Made by a program: the position numbers and the translations under genes | NCBI RefSeq assembly: GCF_900176005.1 | Contig: NZ_LT838272.1 | Span: forward strand, 2,127,587-2,191,586 | Length of the DNA: 64,000 bases | Direction: 5' to 3' | Origin: Thermanaeromonas toyohensis ToBE | Lineage (GTDB): Bacteria > Bacillota > DSM-521 > Neomoorellales > Neomoorellaceae | The notes under the pieces: model-generated | Told to the model about the DNA's origin: nothing | What the model saw: the letters and a program-made list of their open reading frames with translations, nothing else | Databases searched by the model: none | In this document: piece after piece, positions 55,085 to 64,000 of the stretch | How positions within the stretch are numbered: the stretch's first letter is position 1 | Layout: every line of letters starts with the position of its first letter

Positions 55085-55972
55085 TTAAAGGGAAGAACTG
55101 GCTACTACCCGCAAAGGCACCCGGGTTTCCGGCGGGCAGGGGAGCCTTTTTAAAAGCTCTTCTTTGCTCCGGGGAGGGGGGAACTCCAGGGGCCAGCCCA
55201 ACTCTTTAAGCTTCTGGTAGACTTCCCATATCCAGGGGAGGGCCAAACCCGCCCCTTCTACCAGTTCCTGGTCGGCAAACACTTCTTCAGGCCGACCTTT
55301 AGCAGCTAGCTCACCTGCCTTAAGAATAAAAATCTGATCAGCCCAGGTGTAAGCTAGATCCACGTCGTGGGTAGAAAGGATCACTGTCTGGCCTGCCCGG
55401 TGAAGCTCCTCTAGGAAATCCACAAGCTGCTTTACCAGCTTGGGATCCAAGTAAGCTGTGGGCTCATCAAGGATAAGGACCTCAGGTTCCATAGCCAGGA
55501 CTGCGGCCAGGCATACCCGTTTCTTTTGCCCATAACTTAAAAAATGAGTAGGTTTATCAGCTAGATCCTCTATTCCCGTAAGGGCCAGAGCCTTTTCCAC
55601 CCTTTTTTTGACTTCCGTGGACGACAAGCCCAGGTTAAAGGGACCGAAGGATACTTCTTGTACCACGCTGGCCGCAAAAAGCTGGGTATCGGGATCCTGG
55701 AACACAATACCCACTTTTTGACGCAAGTTTAAAAGGGAAGCCCGATCATACCGCAGCTCCTTCCCCTCATATATTACTTTTCCCCGCTGGGGTTTTAAAA
55801 TCCCATTAAAGTGTAAAAATAGGGTGGATTTTCCAGCTCCGTTAGGGCCTAAGATAGCCGTCTTACTACCCTTTACTATCTTTAAAGAAACTCCCCTTAA
55901 AGCCTGGGTACCATTGGGATAGGTGTATTCCAGGCTTTCTGTAGCCAATATGTAAGACAAACCCTTAAGCAC
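55085..55972 (-). CDS. cbiO: cobalt ECF transporter ATPase
   Basis: 295 residues: Walker A AILGPNGAGKSTLFLHFNGIL, Q-loop VFQDPDTQLFAASVVQEVSFGP, signature LSYGQKKRVCLAAVLA and Walker B EVLILDEPTAYLDP. It powers the CbiMNQ cobalt importer. Overlaps cbiQ by 8 nt. Confidence 0.93.
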   Translation of the reverse strand: MLKGLSYILATESLEYTYPNGTQALRGVSLKIVKGSKTAILGPNGAGKSTLFLHFNGILKPQRGKVIYEGKELRYDRASLLNLRQKVGIVFQDPDTQLFAASVVQEVSFGPFNLGLSSTEVKKRVEKALALTGIEDLADKPTHFLSYGQKKRVCLAAVLAMEPEVLILDEPTAYLDPKLVKQLVDFLEELHRAGQTVILSTHDVDLAYTWADQIFILKAGELAAKGRPEEVFADQELVEGAGLALPWIWEVYQKLKELGWPLEFPPPRSKEELLKRLPCPPETRVPLRVVASSSL

Positions 55973-56744
55973 CTCCCCCGAGCCAGGCTAGGGCTCCTAG
56001 CCCTATTAACCATAGCCCAATCAAAATTAAATTGCGCTGGGAAAGGCGGAAGGAGGGTTCCAGGACGCGGAATTCTCCCTGATAACCCCGGGAACTTAAA
56101 GTTATATTTAACATTCTAGCCTGTTCATAGGTTTTAAGAAATAGGTTGCTTATAAGATACCCCAAGGAACGAAAGGAACGGGATAGGGAGCTGTAACCTA
56201 GCCTAGAAGACTGGGAGATATGCATCTTTGTAGCTGTATCCAAAAGAACAGAACTAAAACGGTAGACCAGAGTCAAGAGATCGATCCATAATCCTGGAAC
56301 CCGGAGACGGCAAAGTACATTAGTGATCTCCACCATAGGAGTGGTCAGGGCCAGGAAATAAAGGCAAGAGACGCTGGCCAAGGCCTTAAGACAGATCTGA
56401 AAAGCAGCCAACAGGCCCGCCTGGGTCACCCCTAGAGTTAATTTTCCCAGGGACAAGCTAAAGAGGAATTCTTTAGAGGAACTAAGGGTAACCGTAAGGG
56501 CTATACCGGCTCCACTGGTTATTAAAAACGAAAGGGGTAAAAGAAGGAGCCGCAAGTAAAAAGCTATAGGGATGCCCGCCATACCTATTAAAAGGCCGCT
56601 CATCACAACCAGTACAAGTAGATATACCTTAGTTTGGGACGTCCCTAAAAGGAAAATCAAGGTAGCCAGGGCAAAAAGTATCTTTTCCCCTGGGTGTACA
56701 AACCGGAGGCGGTTGCTGTAAGCATACTGCTCAAGGACGCTCAC
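55965..56744 (-). CDS. cbiQ: cobalt ECF transporter transmembrane protein
   Basis: 259 residues with five to six membrane helices and the coupling-helix motif SRSFRSLGYLISNLFLKTYEQARMLNITLSSRGYQG, which ends in the A-R-G pattern contacting the ATPase. Starts LRFVHPGEKILFALATLIF. Overlaps cbiN by 14 nt. Confidence 0.92.
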   Translation of the reverse strand: MSVLEQYAYSNRLRFVHPGEKILFALATLIFLLGTSQTKVYLLVLVVMSGLLIGMAGIPIAFYLRLLLLPLSFLITSGAGIALTVTLSSSKEFLFSLSLGKLTLGVTQAGLLAAFQICLKALASVSCLYFLALTTPMVEITNVLCRLRVPGLWIDLLTLVYRFSSVLLDTATKMHISQSSRLGYSSLSRSFRSLGYLISNLFLKTYEQARMLNITLSSRGYQGEFRVLEPSFRLSQRNLILIGLWLIGLGALAWLGGGA

Positions 56745-57030
56745 GGTTTCCCTCCCTATCCTTCCGCCCCTTAAGATAGCCTAAATAGTAGCAGACAATA
56801 CCGCTCCCAATGGCGGCCTGGGTAGCGAAGAGAAAACTTTCTACCTCGCTGCTGGGTGGCTCCCATAAGACGTTAAACCAAGGCTTATATTCGGGCTTAA
56901 CTTCGCTTATCACCTCTTCAGCCCGGCTATCCGCCCCTCCAAACTCGGCCCCTTTTTGGATTATGAAGGGGGCTACGACAAGGATTATTACAATAAGAAG
57001 CAAAAGGGTATTTTTCCAAGCTAGGTTCAA
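56731..57030 (-). CDS. cbiN: cobalt ECF transporter accessory subunit
   Basis: 99 residues, two membrane helices flanking an extracellular loop with ADSRAEEVISEVKPEYKPWF, the CbiN pattern. It works with CbiM to load cobalt. Ends overlapping cbiQ. Confidence 0.92.
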   Translation of the reverse strand: MNLAWKNTLLLLIVIILVVAPFIIQKGAEFGGADSRAEEVISEVKPEYKPWFNVLWEPPSSEVESFLFATQAAIGSGIVCYYLGYLKGRKDREGNRERP

Positions 57031-57031
57031 T

Positions 57032-57790
57032 TTAGTTTCCCTCCTCCCGCAGGACAGCTAACTCTTTAAGTTCTTCTTTGTTGTAAGCAAAGAGGTAATT
57101 AAACACCACCACAGTGAGTAGACCCTCACTGATGGCTAGAGGGATTTGGGTCACCGCAAAGATCCCTATAAACTTAACGAAGGATCCCCAGATCCCAGTA
57201 TCCGGTGCTGGGAAGGCCAGGGCTAGCTGCAGGGAAGTAACGGCGTAGGTGGCCAGATCCCCTAAGGCGGCAGCTAAGAAAATGTTGATGCTTAAAGGTA
57301 CCCTGGCTTTCTGCAAGAACTTATAAATACCGTAAGAAACCAGAGGGCCTACTACAGCCATAGAAAAAGTATTGGCTCCTAAAGTGGTTAACCCACCATG
57401 GGCCAGGAGAAGGGCCTGGAACAAGAGCACTATAGCGCCTAGTACGCTCATGGCTGCTGGCCCGAAGAGGATGGCCCCTAAACCTACTCCTGTAGGGTGA
57501 GAACAGCTTCCGGTCACCGAAGGAAGTTTCAAAGCAGAGAGGACAAAGGTGAAAGCCCCTGCCAGGCCCAGAAGAAGTTTAAGACTGGGTTGACCAGAAA
57601 CCTTCACTTTAAGGCTCTTTAACCCCCAGGCCCAGAAGGGAAGAACTAAAAGAAACCAGAAGGCTGCCCAGCCTAGGGGTAGGAACCCTTCCATGATGTG
57701 CATGGCATAGGCTGGGGGCGGCGCTAAGAGGGAAACGAAAATAAGGTAGGAAGTTAGAGTTAAAATTAATTTGATATATCTAGAAAGCAT
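57032..57790 (-). CDS. cbiM: cobalt ECF transporter substrate-binding membrane protein
   Basis: 252 residues. A signal peptide ends at APPPAYA, leaving the mature N-terminus [17 protein letters not shown]; the second-position His is a metal ligand in CbiM/NikM. Further motifs: [18 protein letters not shown] and [20 protein letters not shown]. The S-component for cobalt. Confidence 0.94.
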   Translation of the reverse strand: MLSRYIKLILTLTSYLIFVSLLAPPPAYAMHIMEGFLPLGWAAFWFLLVLPFWAWGLKSLKVKVSGQPSLKLLLGLAGAFTFVLSALKLPSVTGSCSHPTGVGLGAILFGPAAMSVLGAIVLLFQALLLAHGGLTTLGANTFSMAVVGPLVSYGIYKFLQKARVPLSINIFLAAALGDLATYAVTSLQLALAFPAPDTGIWGSFVKFIGIFAVTQIPLAISEGLLTVVVFNYLFAYNKEELKELAVLREEGN

Positions 57791-57835
57791 CTTTAGCGGG
57801 TTAAAAACCCTGGCCTCCTTTCTTACTCCTTAAGG

Positions 57836-58627
57836 CTATTCGCCTAAAAGTTTAAATATTTCCTCCAGAGAGGTTACCGGATGCTGGTGCTTTATAGGGG
57901 GACGTTTAATAACTACTACAGGTATACGGAGATCTAAGGCGGCCTCTATTTTAGTATCTGTCCCTCCTTGAGGGCCCGAGTCCCGGGTAACCACTACTTT
58001 AGCTTTGTAGGCTCTGAATATAGCTTTATTTAATTCCCGGGAAAAGGGGCCCTGCATGGCTACTATATCCCGGGGAGTAAGCCCCAGATCCTGGCATTTT
58101 TTGATCACGCGGTGTTCGGGCAAAACCCGGACCACTACTCGCTTGCCCTTCAATTCCTGGCTGGATAGGAATACTTCCAGGTTGTAGGTACCGGTGGTAA
58201 GGAAAATGGTATTCCCCAGTTTCGCGGCCACTTGGGCTGCCTCGGCCCACCCGTAGACTTCATGGATCAAAGGGTGGCGGGGAAGCTCTGTCTCAGAACG
58301 GAAGAAACGTACACAAGGGAGGTTCCACCTGGAGCAGTAATCCTCCAGTAAAGTGGAAACTTCATTAGGATAAGGCAAGCTAAAATCTACTACCATATTA
58401 ACTCCATGTTCCTGAATTACGCGCTGTAAGGCTTCTTCACTAATAGGTTCTATAAGGGTTATGTTCGCCCCATCCTCTAGGGCAAGTTTCCGCCCGTACT
58501 CGCTGCCTGTCCAGACCACCACAGTATAACCTTGATCTCCGAGCCTGCGCGTTAATTCTCGGCTTTCCCTTGTACCCCCGATTACCAGTATAGCTTTTCC
58601 TTCCCCCTCACCTGCCCTCCGTACCAT
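57836..58627 (-). CDS. cbiJ: precorrin-6A / cobalt-precorrin-6A reductase
   Basis: 263 residues, CobK/CbiJ family: ILVIGGTRESRELTRRLGDQGY, VVDFSLPYPNEVS, FLTTGTYNLEVF, GPFSRELNKAIF and VVTRDSGPQGGTDTKIEAAL, the last being the family signature. It reduces the corrin ring with NAD(P)H. First gene of the cobalt operon, under the cobalamin riboswitch. Confidence 0.93.
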   Translation of the reverse strand: MVRRAGEGEGKAILVIGGTRESRELTRRLGDQGYTVVVWTGSEYGRKLALEDGANITLIEPISEEALQRVIQEHGVNMVVDFSLPYPNEVSTLLEDYCSRWNLPCVRFFRSETELPRHPLIHEVYGWAEAAQVAAKLGNTIFLTTGTYNLEVFLSSQELKGKRVVVRVLPEHRVIKKCQDLGLTPRDIVAMQGPFSRELNKAIFRAYKAKVVVTRDSGPQGGTDTKIEAALDLRIPVVVIKRPPIKHQHPVTSLEEIFKLLGE

Positions 58628-58660
58628 GGGCTCTTATCTCGCCCCCCATGGAGAGATTAC

Positions 58661-58690
58661 GAAAAAACCCCGGTTTGTCCACTACCGGGG
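58661..58690 (-). terminator. second leader terminator before cbiJ
   Basis: CCCCGGT / ACCGGGG stem followed on the minus strand by TTTTTTC, 33 nt upstream of the cbiJ start. It follows the unidentified structured RNA. Confidence 0.75.
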
Positions 58691-58699
58691 ATAGATAAA

Positions 58700-58835
58700 G
58701 GCTTAAATTTCGCCCCCGGGAGACAAACCCACCCCTCTTTCACCAGGCAGGTCTTCCCGGGCGGCAGTCATAGCCTACCTCAAGTTACCCTTCCATTAAT
58801 TTTTATGAAGGGAACCTTTTTGAGGCGGCTCCTCC
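58700..58835 (-). ncRNA. unidentified structured leader RNA
   Basis: Two strong stem-loops on the minus strand. One pairs 58712-58724 with 58751-58765 (GCCGCCCGGGA against TCCCGGGGGC, plus AGAC/GTCT) around a loop with CCTGCCTGGTGAAAGAG. The other pairs 58773-58793 with 58807-58829 over about 18 bp with bulges. A terminator follows. The layout is that of a riboswitch, but I could not assign a class; a variant cobalamin or molybdenum-cofactor-type aptamer should be tested. Confidence 0.55.
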
Positions 58836-58885
58836 TCCCGTCTCAACCTTTTAGGCCTTGCCTTCTCGAGGCCAAGCCACCTGGA

Positions 58886-58925
58886 AAAATAAAAAACCTT
58901 CTGCCCTACCACGGTAACAGAAGGC
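58886..58925 (-). terminator. terminator of the cobalamin riboswitch
   Basis: CCTTCTG / CAGAAGG with an inner TACC/GGTA pair, followed by TTTTTTATTTTT on the minus strand, about 55 nt after the aptamer. It is the likely OFF-state terminator. Confidence 0.85.
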
Positions 58926-58978
58926 GCTAGCTTATCATGCACCACCCCCTATCCCTCGTAGGGACATGGTACAAAGAA

Positions 58979-59150
58979 GACAGGCAGGTCTCCTGGCTCC
59001 AGTTCATCGCTACCCACGCCTTCCCAGGCTTAAACCTAAAGCCCAGTGGCTTTTTGATGTGGGCCTGCTCCCTGTCACAGTGGCGGGACCGCGTCAGATT
59101 CTCACTGACTTCCCTCGGCTACCTATAGAGGTAGCCATCCCGTCTTCCTT
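58979..59150 (-). promoter_or_regulatory. cobalamin riboswitch
   Basis: On the minus strand the conserved core reads GGGAAGTCAGTGAGAATCTG, then CGCGGTCCCGCCACTG (the B12 box) and, at the 3' end, GCCAGGAGACCTGCCTGTC. These are the hallmark segments of class-I cobalamin riboswitches. It lies upstream of cbiJMNQO and would switch off cobalt uptake and corrin synthesis when B12 is plentiful. Confidence 0.95.
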
Positions 59151-59167
59151 ATTGACTTGTCGTTTTT

Positions 59168-59197
59168 ATTATACTGGAGTTCTACCCCCTATAGCAA
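59168..59197 (-). promoter_or_regulatory. promoter of the riboswitch-cbi operon
   Basis: Minus strand TTGCTA (59197-59192), 18-bp spacer, TATAAT (59173-59168), placing the transcript start just before the aptamer. Confidence 0.7.
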
Positions 59198-59258
59198 GGG
59201 GTATTTCAAAAGAATAGCATATGGTGTAAGCACTCTTTTAAGAAAGGAGCGGATAACC

Positions 59259-59702
59259 TTGGAAGATATTAACCGCTTCTTAACGATTATGGGGGCCATC
59301 TTTGCTGCCACCCAGGGGATAGTGGAACAGCTTAAAGCCCGCTGGCCCTGGCTAGGTAAGGAAGAGGCCGACCCTATAAAGGAAGAAAAAAGGAGAACCC
59401 GCGTGCTTTTGGTTAGCGCCGTGGTGGCTGCTCTACTAGCTGGTATGGCGGCCGTGGATGTCTTCGGGTTATTGGGTATAAATGGGCTCCTCTCCGCCCT
59501 TAAAGTTAGCCACCCTGGCCTCTATCGGCTCCTTAATATGATAGTGGTGGGGCTCCTTTCTACCTTCGGTAGCCCCTTCCTGCACGAGATCTTAGACATT
59601 CTTATTGAATTTAAGCAACATATAAGGCTTCGTAACCAGGATGCGGAGCTTCGTTTGCTAAAGATATCTTCTGGGGATACCAGCCAACCTCCCAAAGTTT
59701 AA
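59259..59702 (+). CDS. small membrane protein of unknown function
   Basis: 147 residues from the TTG at 59259, chosen because AAAGGAG lies 9 nt upstream; the frame is open from 59157 but that part overlaps the riboswitch promoter. A hydrophobic N-terminal segment (FLTIMGAIFAATQG), a basic linker, a membrane helix (VLLVSAVVAALLAGMAAVDVFGLLG) and a second near residue 100 (LLNMIVVGLLSTFGSPFLHEILDILIEF). The pattern recalls holin-like or phage-tail-associated membrane proteins, but I do not recognise it. Confidence 0.65.
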   Translation: MEDINRFLTIMGAIFAATQGIVEQLKARWPWLGKEEADPIKEEKRRTRVLLVSAVVAALLAGMAAVDVFGLLGINGLLSALKVSHPGLYRLLNMIVVGLLSTFGSPFLHEILDILIEFKQHIRLRNQDAELRLLKISSGDTSQPPKV

Positions 59703-59708
59703 AGAAAC

Positions 59709-59735
59709 ACAGGCGGCCTACTTTCAGGGCCGCCT
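59709..59735. terminator. hairpin between converging genes
   Basis: AGGCGGCC / GGCCGCCT stem between the plus-strand membrane protein and the end of lysC; the minus side is followed by TGTGTTTCTTT, so it probably ends the threonine operon. Confidence 0.65.
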
Positions 59736-59742
59736 ACATGAT

Positions 59743-60963
59743 CTAAGCTTCCTGATCTAACCTAAACCATTTGTGTAGGGCCTGCATGGCCCTGGTAAGG
59801 TGTTCTTCATCGATAATGCAGGATACCTTTATCTCGGAGGTGCTTATCATGTGGATGTTGATACCTTCCTCAGCTAGGCAGGCGAACATACCCGCTGCCA
59901 CCCCAGGATTGGTGATCATTCCCGCACCCACGATGGAAACCTTGGCTACCTTGTCATCATAAGCTACGGCGCTGGCCCCGATCTGTTCTTTGACCCTTTC
60001 CGTCACTTCCACGGCTTTAGCCAGGTCATCGCGGGCTACCGTAAAGGCTATATCATTTATACCGTCCCGCATGGCGCTCTGCACGATCATATCTACATTG
60101 ATGTTTTCCTTAGCCAGGGCTTCAAAAAGGGCCCGGGCGATGCCCGGCCGGTCAGGAACATCATAGATAGCTATCCTGGCTACATTGCGGTCACCGGCTA
60201 CGCCGGTTACTACCATGGCTTTTTCCATATCCTGCACCTCTTTCACTATGGTGCCTTCATTATTGTTAAAGCTTGAGCGGACTTCTAAGACTACCTTATG
60301 GAGCTTGGCGAACTCCACCGAGCGAGCCTGAAGGACTTTGGCCCCTAGACTGGCCAGTTCCAGCATTTCATCGTAAGAAATACAAGAGAGTTTGCGGGCT
60401 TCAGGAACCACCCGGGGATCAGCTGTATAGACCCCGTCTACGTCGGTATAAATCTGGCAGAGGTCTGCCTTTAAAGCCGCGGCCAGGGCTACAGCGGTAG
60501 TATCCGAACCCCCCCGTCCTAAAGTGGTAATTTCGTTATCGGGTGTGGCACCCTGGAACCCAGCCACAATCACGATTTTGCCCGCTTCCAGCTCGCGTCT
60601 TAGCCTTGTGCAGTTAACCTCCAGGATGCGGGCTTTGGTATGCACTCCATCAGTCAAGATGCCCACTTGGGGTCCGGTAAGGGAGATCACCGGCTCTCCC
60701 AGATCCTGTATGGCCATGGCCAGAAGAGCTATGGACATCTGCTCTCCTGTAGCTAGCAACATGTCCAGCTCCCGGGCAGGGGGATTGGGGCTTATTTCCT
60801 TGGCCATGGCTATAAGCCGGTCGGTAGTATCGCCAGGCGCTGAAACTACCACCACTACTTGGTGTCCAGCCCGCCGGGTCTCCACTACCCTGCGGGCTAC
60901 ATTCTTTACCCTCTCTGGGCCATCCACAGATGTACCCCCGTACTTTTGTACAATCAAGGCCAT
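59743..60963 (-). CDS. lysC: aspartate kinase
   Basis: 406 residues, monofunctional: kinase signature VQKYGGTSVDGPERV at residues 4-18, GFQGATPDNEITTLGRGGSDTTAVALAA, and two ACT domains in the last 140 residues that would bind lysine and/or threonine. It phosphorylates aspartate, the first step towards lysine, methionine and threonine. Last gene of the hom-thrC-thrB-lysC series. The family has an internal start producing a beta subunit; I did not test for it. Confidence 0.95.
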   Translation of the reverse strand: MALIVQKYGGTSVDGPERVKNVARRVVETRRAGHQVVVVVSAPGDTTDRLIAMAKEISPNPPARELDMLLATGEQMSIALLAMAIQDLGEPVISLTGPQVGILTDGVHTKARILEVNCTRLRRELEAGKIVIVAGFQGATPDNEITTLGRGGSDTTAVALAAALKADLCQIYTDVDGVYTADPRVVPEARKLSCISYDEMLELASLGAKVLQARSVEFAKLHKVVLEVRSSFNNNEGTIVKEVQDMEKAMVVTGVAGDRNVARIAIYDVPDRPGIARALFEALAKENINVDMIVQSAMRDGINDIAFTVARDDLAKAVEVTERVKEQIGASAVAYDDKVAKVSIVGAGMITNPGVAAGMFACLAEEGINIHMISTSEIKVSCIIDEEHLTRAMQALHKWFRLDQEA

Positions 60964-61020
60964 AGTTAACCCTTCTCCTCCTCGGTACGGTGAAGTTTCA
61001 TCCCGCCTGATATGCCTGCA

Positions 61021-61911
61021 TTAACAAAGAATAGCGCCCTGGCTTGCAGGTTTAAGTTCTTTGACCTCACATTTCACGCCGTGCTCCTCAAAGGCCTCCT
61101 TCATAGCCTTTCCTACTTTAGGTAAGCTTCCACGACAGAAGGCTATAACGGCAGGTCCTGATCCGCTTAAAGTCACCGCCAGGGCTCCAGCCTTAAGGGC
61201 CGCTTCAAATACGTAAGGCATTCCAGGGATGAGGCGCAGGCGATAGGGTTGGTGCAAGCGGTCTTCCATAGCCTTGCCCATGAGCTCTAGATCCCCTGCT
61301 TGCGCTGCCGCAATAAGCAAAGCCGTTCGGCTTAAGTTAAATACAGCATCTTCCACCGGTACCATGGCTGGTAAGACACCCCGGGAAACCCTAGTAGATA
61401 AGGTAAAATGGGGTATGGCTACCTGCAGGCTTAAGCCCGGCGGCGGGTCCAGGCGCTGGTAGTACACTTGTTGGCCGTTTAAGACCACTACTACCAGGCC
61501 CCCTAAGAGGGCAGGGGCCACATTATCTGGATGGCCTTCAAGCCTTGCAGCCAAGGATACTAACTCTTCCTGGGGCAAGGGATAGCCCAGGAGCGCGTTA
61601 GCTCCCACCAGCCCCGCCACCACGGCTGCCGCGCTGGAACCTAAGCCCCTGGCCACCGGAATATGGTTTTCAAAGGCGATTTTAAATCCAGGCACCTTCC
61701 GCCCTACCCGGGCGTATACGGCAGCAGCCGCCCGGTAAGCTATATTATCCGGTCCCCGGGGAATGGAGTTTTCGCCTTCTCCCTGTACGGTTATCTCGAG
61801 TTCAGGAGCTTCTTCTATAGAGACATAGTCATATAATTCTAAGGCCAGCCCTAGGGCATCAAAACCAGGGCCTAGATTGGCTGTAGTGGCTGGGACCCGC
61901 ACTCGGGGCAT
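61021..61911 (-). CDS. thrB: homoserine kinase
   Basis: 296 residues, GHMP kinase: N-terminal RVRVPATTANLGPGFDALGLAL, the ATP loop IPVARGLGSSAAAVVAGLVGAN near 87-108, and the C-terminal AVTLSGSGPAVIAF. It makes O-phosphohomoserine, the substrate of ThrC encoded 30 nt upstream. Confidence 0.95.
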   Translation of the reverse strand: MPRVRVPATTANLGPGFDALGLALELYDYVSIEEAPELEITVQGEGENSIPRGPDNIAYRAAAAVYARVGRKVPGFKIAFENHIPVARGLGSSAAAVVAGLVGANALLGYPLPQEELVSLAARLEGHPDNVAPALLGGLVVVVLNGQQVYYQRLDPPPGLSLQVAIPHFTLSTRVSRGVLPAMVPVEDAVFNLSRTALLIAAAQAGDLELMGKAMEDRLHQPYRLRLIPGMPYVFEAALKAGALAVTLSGSGPAVIAFCRGSLPKVGKAMKEAFEEHGVKCEVKELKPASQGAILC

Positions 61912-61941
61912 ACAGCTTCCTCGCCTTCCTCCTGCCTTAAG

Positions 61942-62988
61942 TTACAATACAACCTCCAGGACCGCCTCCTCATCCGGTGGTAGGGATAAGGGCTGGCCGG
62001 CCTGTCTTATAGCTATGTCGGGATCCTTAAGACCATTACCGGTCAATACGCATACGATTACATCTTCAGGCTTAAATAGCCCTTTCTGAACATATTTGAT
62101 GACCCCGGCCAGGGAAGCGGCCGAAGCCGGTTCGGCAAATATCCCTTCAGCGGTGGCGAGCAAGCGCTGAGCAGCTAGGATCTCCTCATCGGTAACGCTA
62201 TCGATAAATCCCCCAGATTCCCGGGCTGCCTCTACCGCTGGGCGCCAGCTAGCCGGGTTACCTATACGGATGGCGGTGGCCACCGTCTGGGGATTAGGGA
62301 TTATCTGGCCTTTCACAATGGGAGCCGCACCTTCCGCCTGAAAGCCTATCATCCGGGGAAGTTTCCTACTTCTCCCTGCCACCTTATATTCTTTAAACCC
62401 TTTCCAATAAGCCGTTATGTTCCCGGCATTGCCCACGGGTATAGCCAGATAATCCGGAGCCTCACCTAAAGCATCGCATACTTCAAAGGCCGCTGTCTTC
62501 TGCCCTTCTATACGGTGGGGATTAAGGGAGTTCACCAAGGTTATGGGGTGCTCGGAGGTGATTTTGCGCACCAGGGCTAGGGCCGCATCAAAGTTTCCCT
62601 GGATGGCTATGACCTGGGCTCCATAAAAAAGGGCCTGGGCGAGTTTCCCCAGGGCGATATGACCTTCAGGTATAAGTACACTACACTTAAGGCCGCAGTG
62701 GGCAGCATAGGCGGCCGCAGAGGCTGAAGTATTCCCAGTTGATGCGCACATGATGGCCCGCGATCCAGACTCCAGGGCCTTGGCCACAGCCATGACCATA
62801 CCCCGGTCTTTGAAAGAACCAGTGGGATTAAGCCCTTCATATTTAAAATATAACCTTAGGCCTAGCTCGCGGGAAAGCCTACCTGCCGGGATAAGGGGTG
62901 TATTGCCTTCCAAAAGGGTGATGAGGGGGGTTTTTTCGGTGACCGGCAGGAATTCCTTATAAGCTGTAAGGACTCCGGGCCACCTCAT
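61942..62988 (-). CDS. thrC: threonine synthase
   Basis: 348 residues, PLP fold type [18 protein letters not shown], the PLP lysine in [21 protein letters not shown] near 60, and [18 protein letters not shown] near 85. It converts O-phosphohomoserine to threonine. Start overlaps the end of hom by 4 nt. Confidence 0.95.
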   Translation of the reverse strand: MRWPGVLTAYKEFLPVTEKTPLITLLEGNTPLIPAGRLSRELGLRLYFKYEGLNPTGSFKDRGMVMAVAKALESGSRAIMCASTGNTSASAAAYAAHCGLKCSVLIPEGHIALGKLAQALFYGAQVIAIQGNFDAALALVRKITSEHPITLVNSLNPHRIEGQKTAAFEVCDALGEAPDYLAIPVGNAGNITAYWKGFKEYKVAGRSRKLPRMIGFQAEGAAPIVKGQIIPNPQTVATAIRIGNPASWRPAVEAARESGGFIDSVTDEEILAAQRLLATAEGIFAEPASAASLAGVIKYVQKGLFKPEDVIVCVLTGNGLKDPDIAIRQAGQPLSLPPDEEAVLEVVL

Positions 62989-64000
62989 TGTTCCGGCCCC
63001 CCTTCTACCCGGATAACGCTAGCTACTTGGTTTACCACCGGAAGACCGGAGATGATTTCCACCGCTTCCCGTAAGTTTTGCTCCCGTACCTTATGGGTTA
63101 TAAATACCAGCTCGGCCTGTTCTCCTACCATCCCTACCTGGATTACGGAAGCCAGGCTCACCTGCCGGTCGCCGAAAACTTTAGCGATGGCGGCCAAAAC
63201 CCCCGGCCGGTCCTTGACGATCATACGGAGGTAATACCGCGTTTCAATATCCCATATGGGTTTTACCGGTTTATGGGCTAGGCAAGTGCAGGACAAGCGT
63301 CCTGTCGTACCGTGGATAAGATTCCGGGCGGCCTCCATAATATCCCCTACTACGGCGCTGGCCGTGGGCATCTCCCCGGCTCCTTGGCCGTAAAACATAG
63401 CTTGCCCTACAGCGTCGCCCTCAACAAAAATAGCATTGAAGGCCCCTTGGACTATAGCCAAAGGGTGCTCGAGGGGTACCAGGGCCGGGTGAACCCGGAC
63501 CTCCACCATCCCCTCTTCTTCCCGGGCTATACCTAAAAGTTTTATGGCGTACCCCAACCGGGCAGCATACTTTATATCCTGGGGATGAAGCTGGGAGATG
63601 CCTTCGTGGTATACCTGGGGATAAGTAATACGGGTGCCAAAAGCAATGGAGGCGAGGATGGCCATTTTACGGGCCGCATCATCCCCTTCGATATCTGAGG
63701 TTGGATCGGGTTCAGCATAACCTAAACGCTGGGCTTCCGCTAAAACCTCAGCGAAGGGCCGGCCTTCCTGGCTCATTTTAGTGAGGATGTAATTAGTAGT
63801 GCCGTTCACGATCCCCATAACCTGGCTGATGCGGTTTCCCGCCAGGCACTCTTTGAGAGAATGGATAATGGGGATGCCTCCACCTACACTCGCTTCAAAG
63901 AGGAGATCCCGGCCTGTAGCCTCGGCAGCGGCGAAAAGCTCCTTACCATGGAGGGCCAGGAGGTCCTTGTTAGCGGTAACTACGCTTTTACCTTGCCGGA
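62985..64000 (-). CDS. hom: homoserine dehydrogenase, 5' end beyond window
   Basis: The frame is open from 62985 to the window edge. The visible part begins [22 protein letters not shown] and includes [19 protein letters not shown] and [15 protein letters not shown], the catalytic-domain signature, with [14 protein letters not shown]; the last 80 residues are an ACT domain ([20 protein letters not shown]). It reduces aspartate semialdehyde to homoserine. The N-terminal NAD-binding part is missing. Confidence 0.95.
   Translation of the reverse strand, partial: RQGKSVVTANKDLLALHGKELFAAAEATGRDLLFEASVGGGIPIIHSLKECLAGNRISQVMGIVNGTTNYILTKMSQEGRPFAEVLAEAQRLGYAEPDPTSDIEGDDAARKMAILASIAFGTRITYPQVYHEGISQLHPQDIKYAARLGYAIKLLGIAREEEGMVEVRVHPALVPLEHPLAIVQGAFNAIFVEGDAVGQAMFYGQGAGEMPTASAVVGDIMEAARNLIHGTTGRLSCTCLAHKPVKPIWDIETRYYLRMIVKDRPGVLAAIAKVFGDRQVSLASVIQVGMVGEQAELVFITHKVREQNLREAVEIISGLPVVNQVASVIRVEGGPEQ

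Overview
The window looks like the chromosome of a thermophilic, spore-forming, anaerobic Firmicute of the Moorella / Thermanaeromonas type. This is inferred from gene content and style, not from a marker gene: strong AAGGAGG ribosome-binding sites with frequent TTG/GTG starts, an AgrBD peptide system, Spo0A-box-like sites, a futalosine-type menaquinone operon, anaerobic GlpA-like dehydrogenase and B12-riboswitch-controlled cobalt uptake. Most genes lie on the minus strand; the plus-strand exceptions are an FTR1 permease, the nadE-mqn operon and one small membrane protein.

Layout. 1-10.1 kb: one minus-strand catabolic operon (DeoR-type regulator, FGGY kinase, SDR dehydrogenase, SgcQ/BtpA-like protein, ABC importer, TIM-barrel isomerase, GlpA-like dehydrogenase) that looks like an uncharacterised polyol or sugar-acid pathway. 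10.3-15.8 kb: a truncated HD-GYP gene, a secreted GH15 glucoamylase with two starch-binding modules broken by a frameshift, a decayed membrane methyltransferase, a tiny Cys/His-rich ORF and an FTR1 iron permease with both a CsoR-like and a Fur-like site. 15.9-18.8 kb: a membrane GGDEF/HD-GYP protein and an agr-type locus (membrane receptor-like protein, AgrB, and a 43-residue AgrD peptide).

19-42 kb: a surface-polysaccharide cluster. It has an initiating sugar transferase, a GalE-like epimerase, GT4 glycosyltransferases, phosphomannomutase, ManC, Gmd and Rmd (together the route to GDP-D-rhamnose), an FkbM methyltransferase, a 1.2 kaa multi-domain glycosyltransferase and the ABC exporter Wzm/Wzt. 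Three toxin-antitoxin modules sit inside it and a fourth next to it, and there are remnants of a sugar transferase and of a glycosyltransferase. A repeated upstream motif is shared by the agr locus, the initiating transferase and the epimerase.

43-48.4 kb: a divergent recA in an operon with SEC-C and TPR proteins, a winged-helix-like protein and a ComK-like protein, with a second ComK-like paralogue just upstream. 48.6-53.5 kb (plus): nadE, an MTA-phosphorylase-like gene, mqnE, mqnA, mqnC. 53.5-59.7 kb: a cysteine desulfurase/DUF3343 pair, then a cobalamin-riboswitch-controlled cbiJ-cbiM-cbiN-cbiQ-cbiO operon whose leader holds a second, unidentified structured RNA. 59.7-64 kb: hom-thrC-thrB-lysC for threonine synthesis, with hom running off the window. 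No tRNA, rRNA, CRISPR array or intact insertion sequence was seen.
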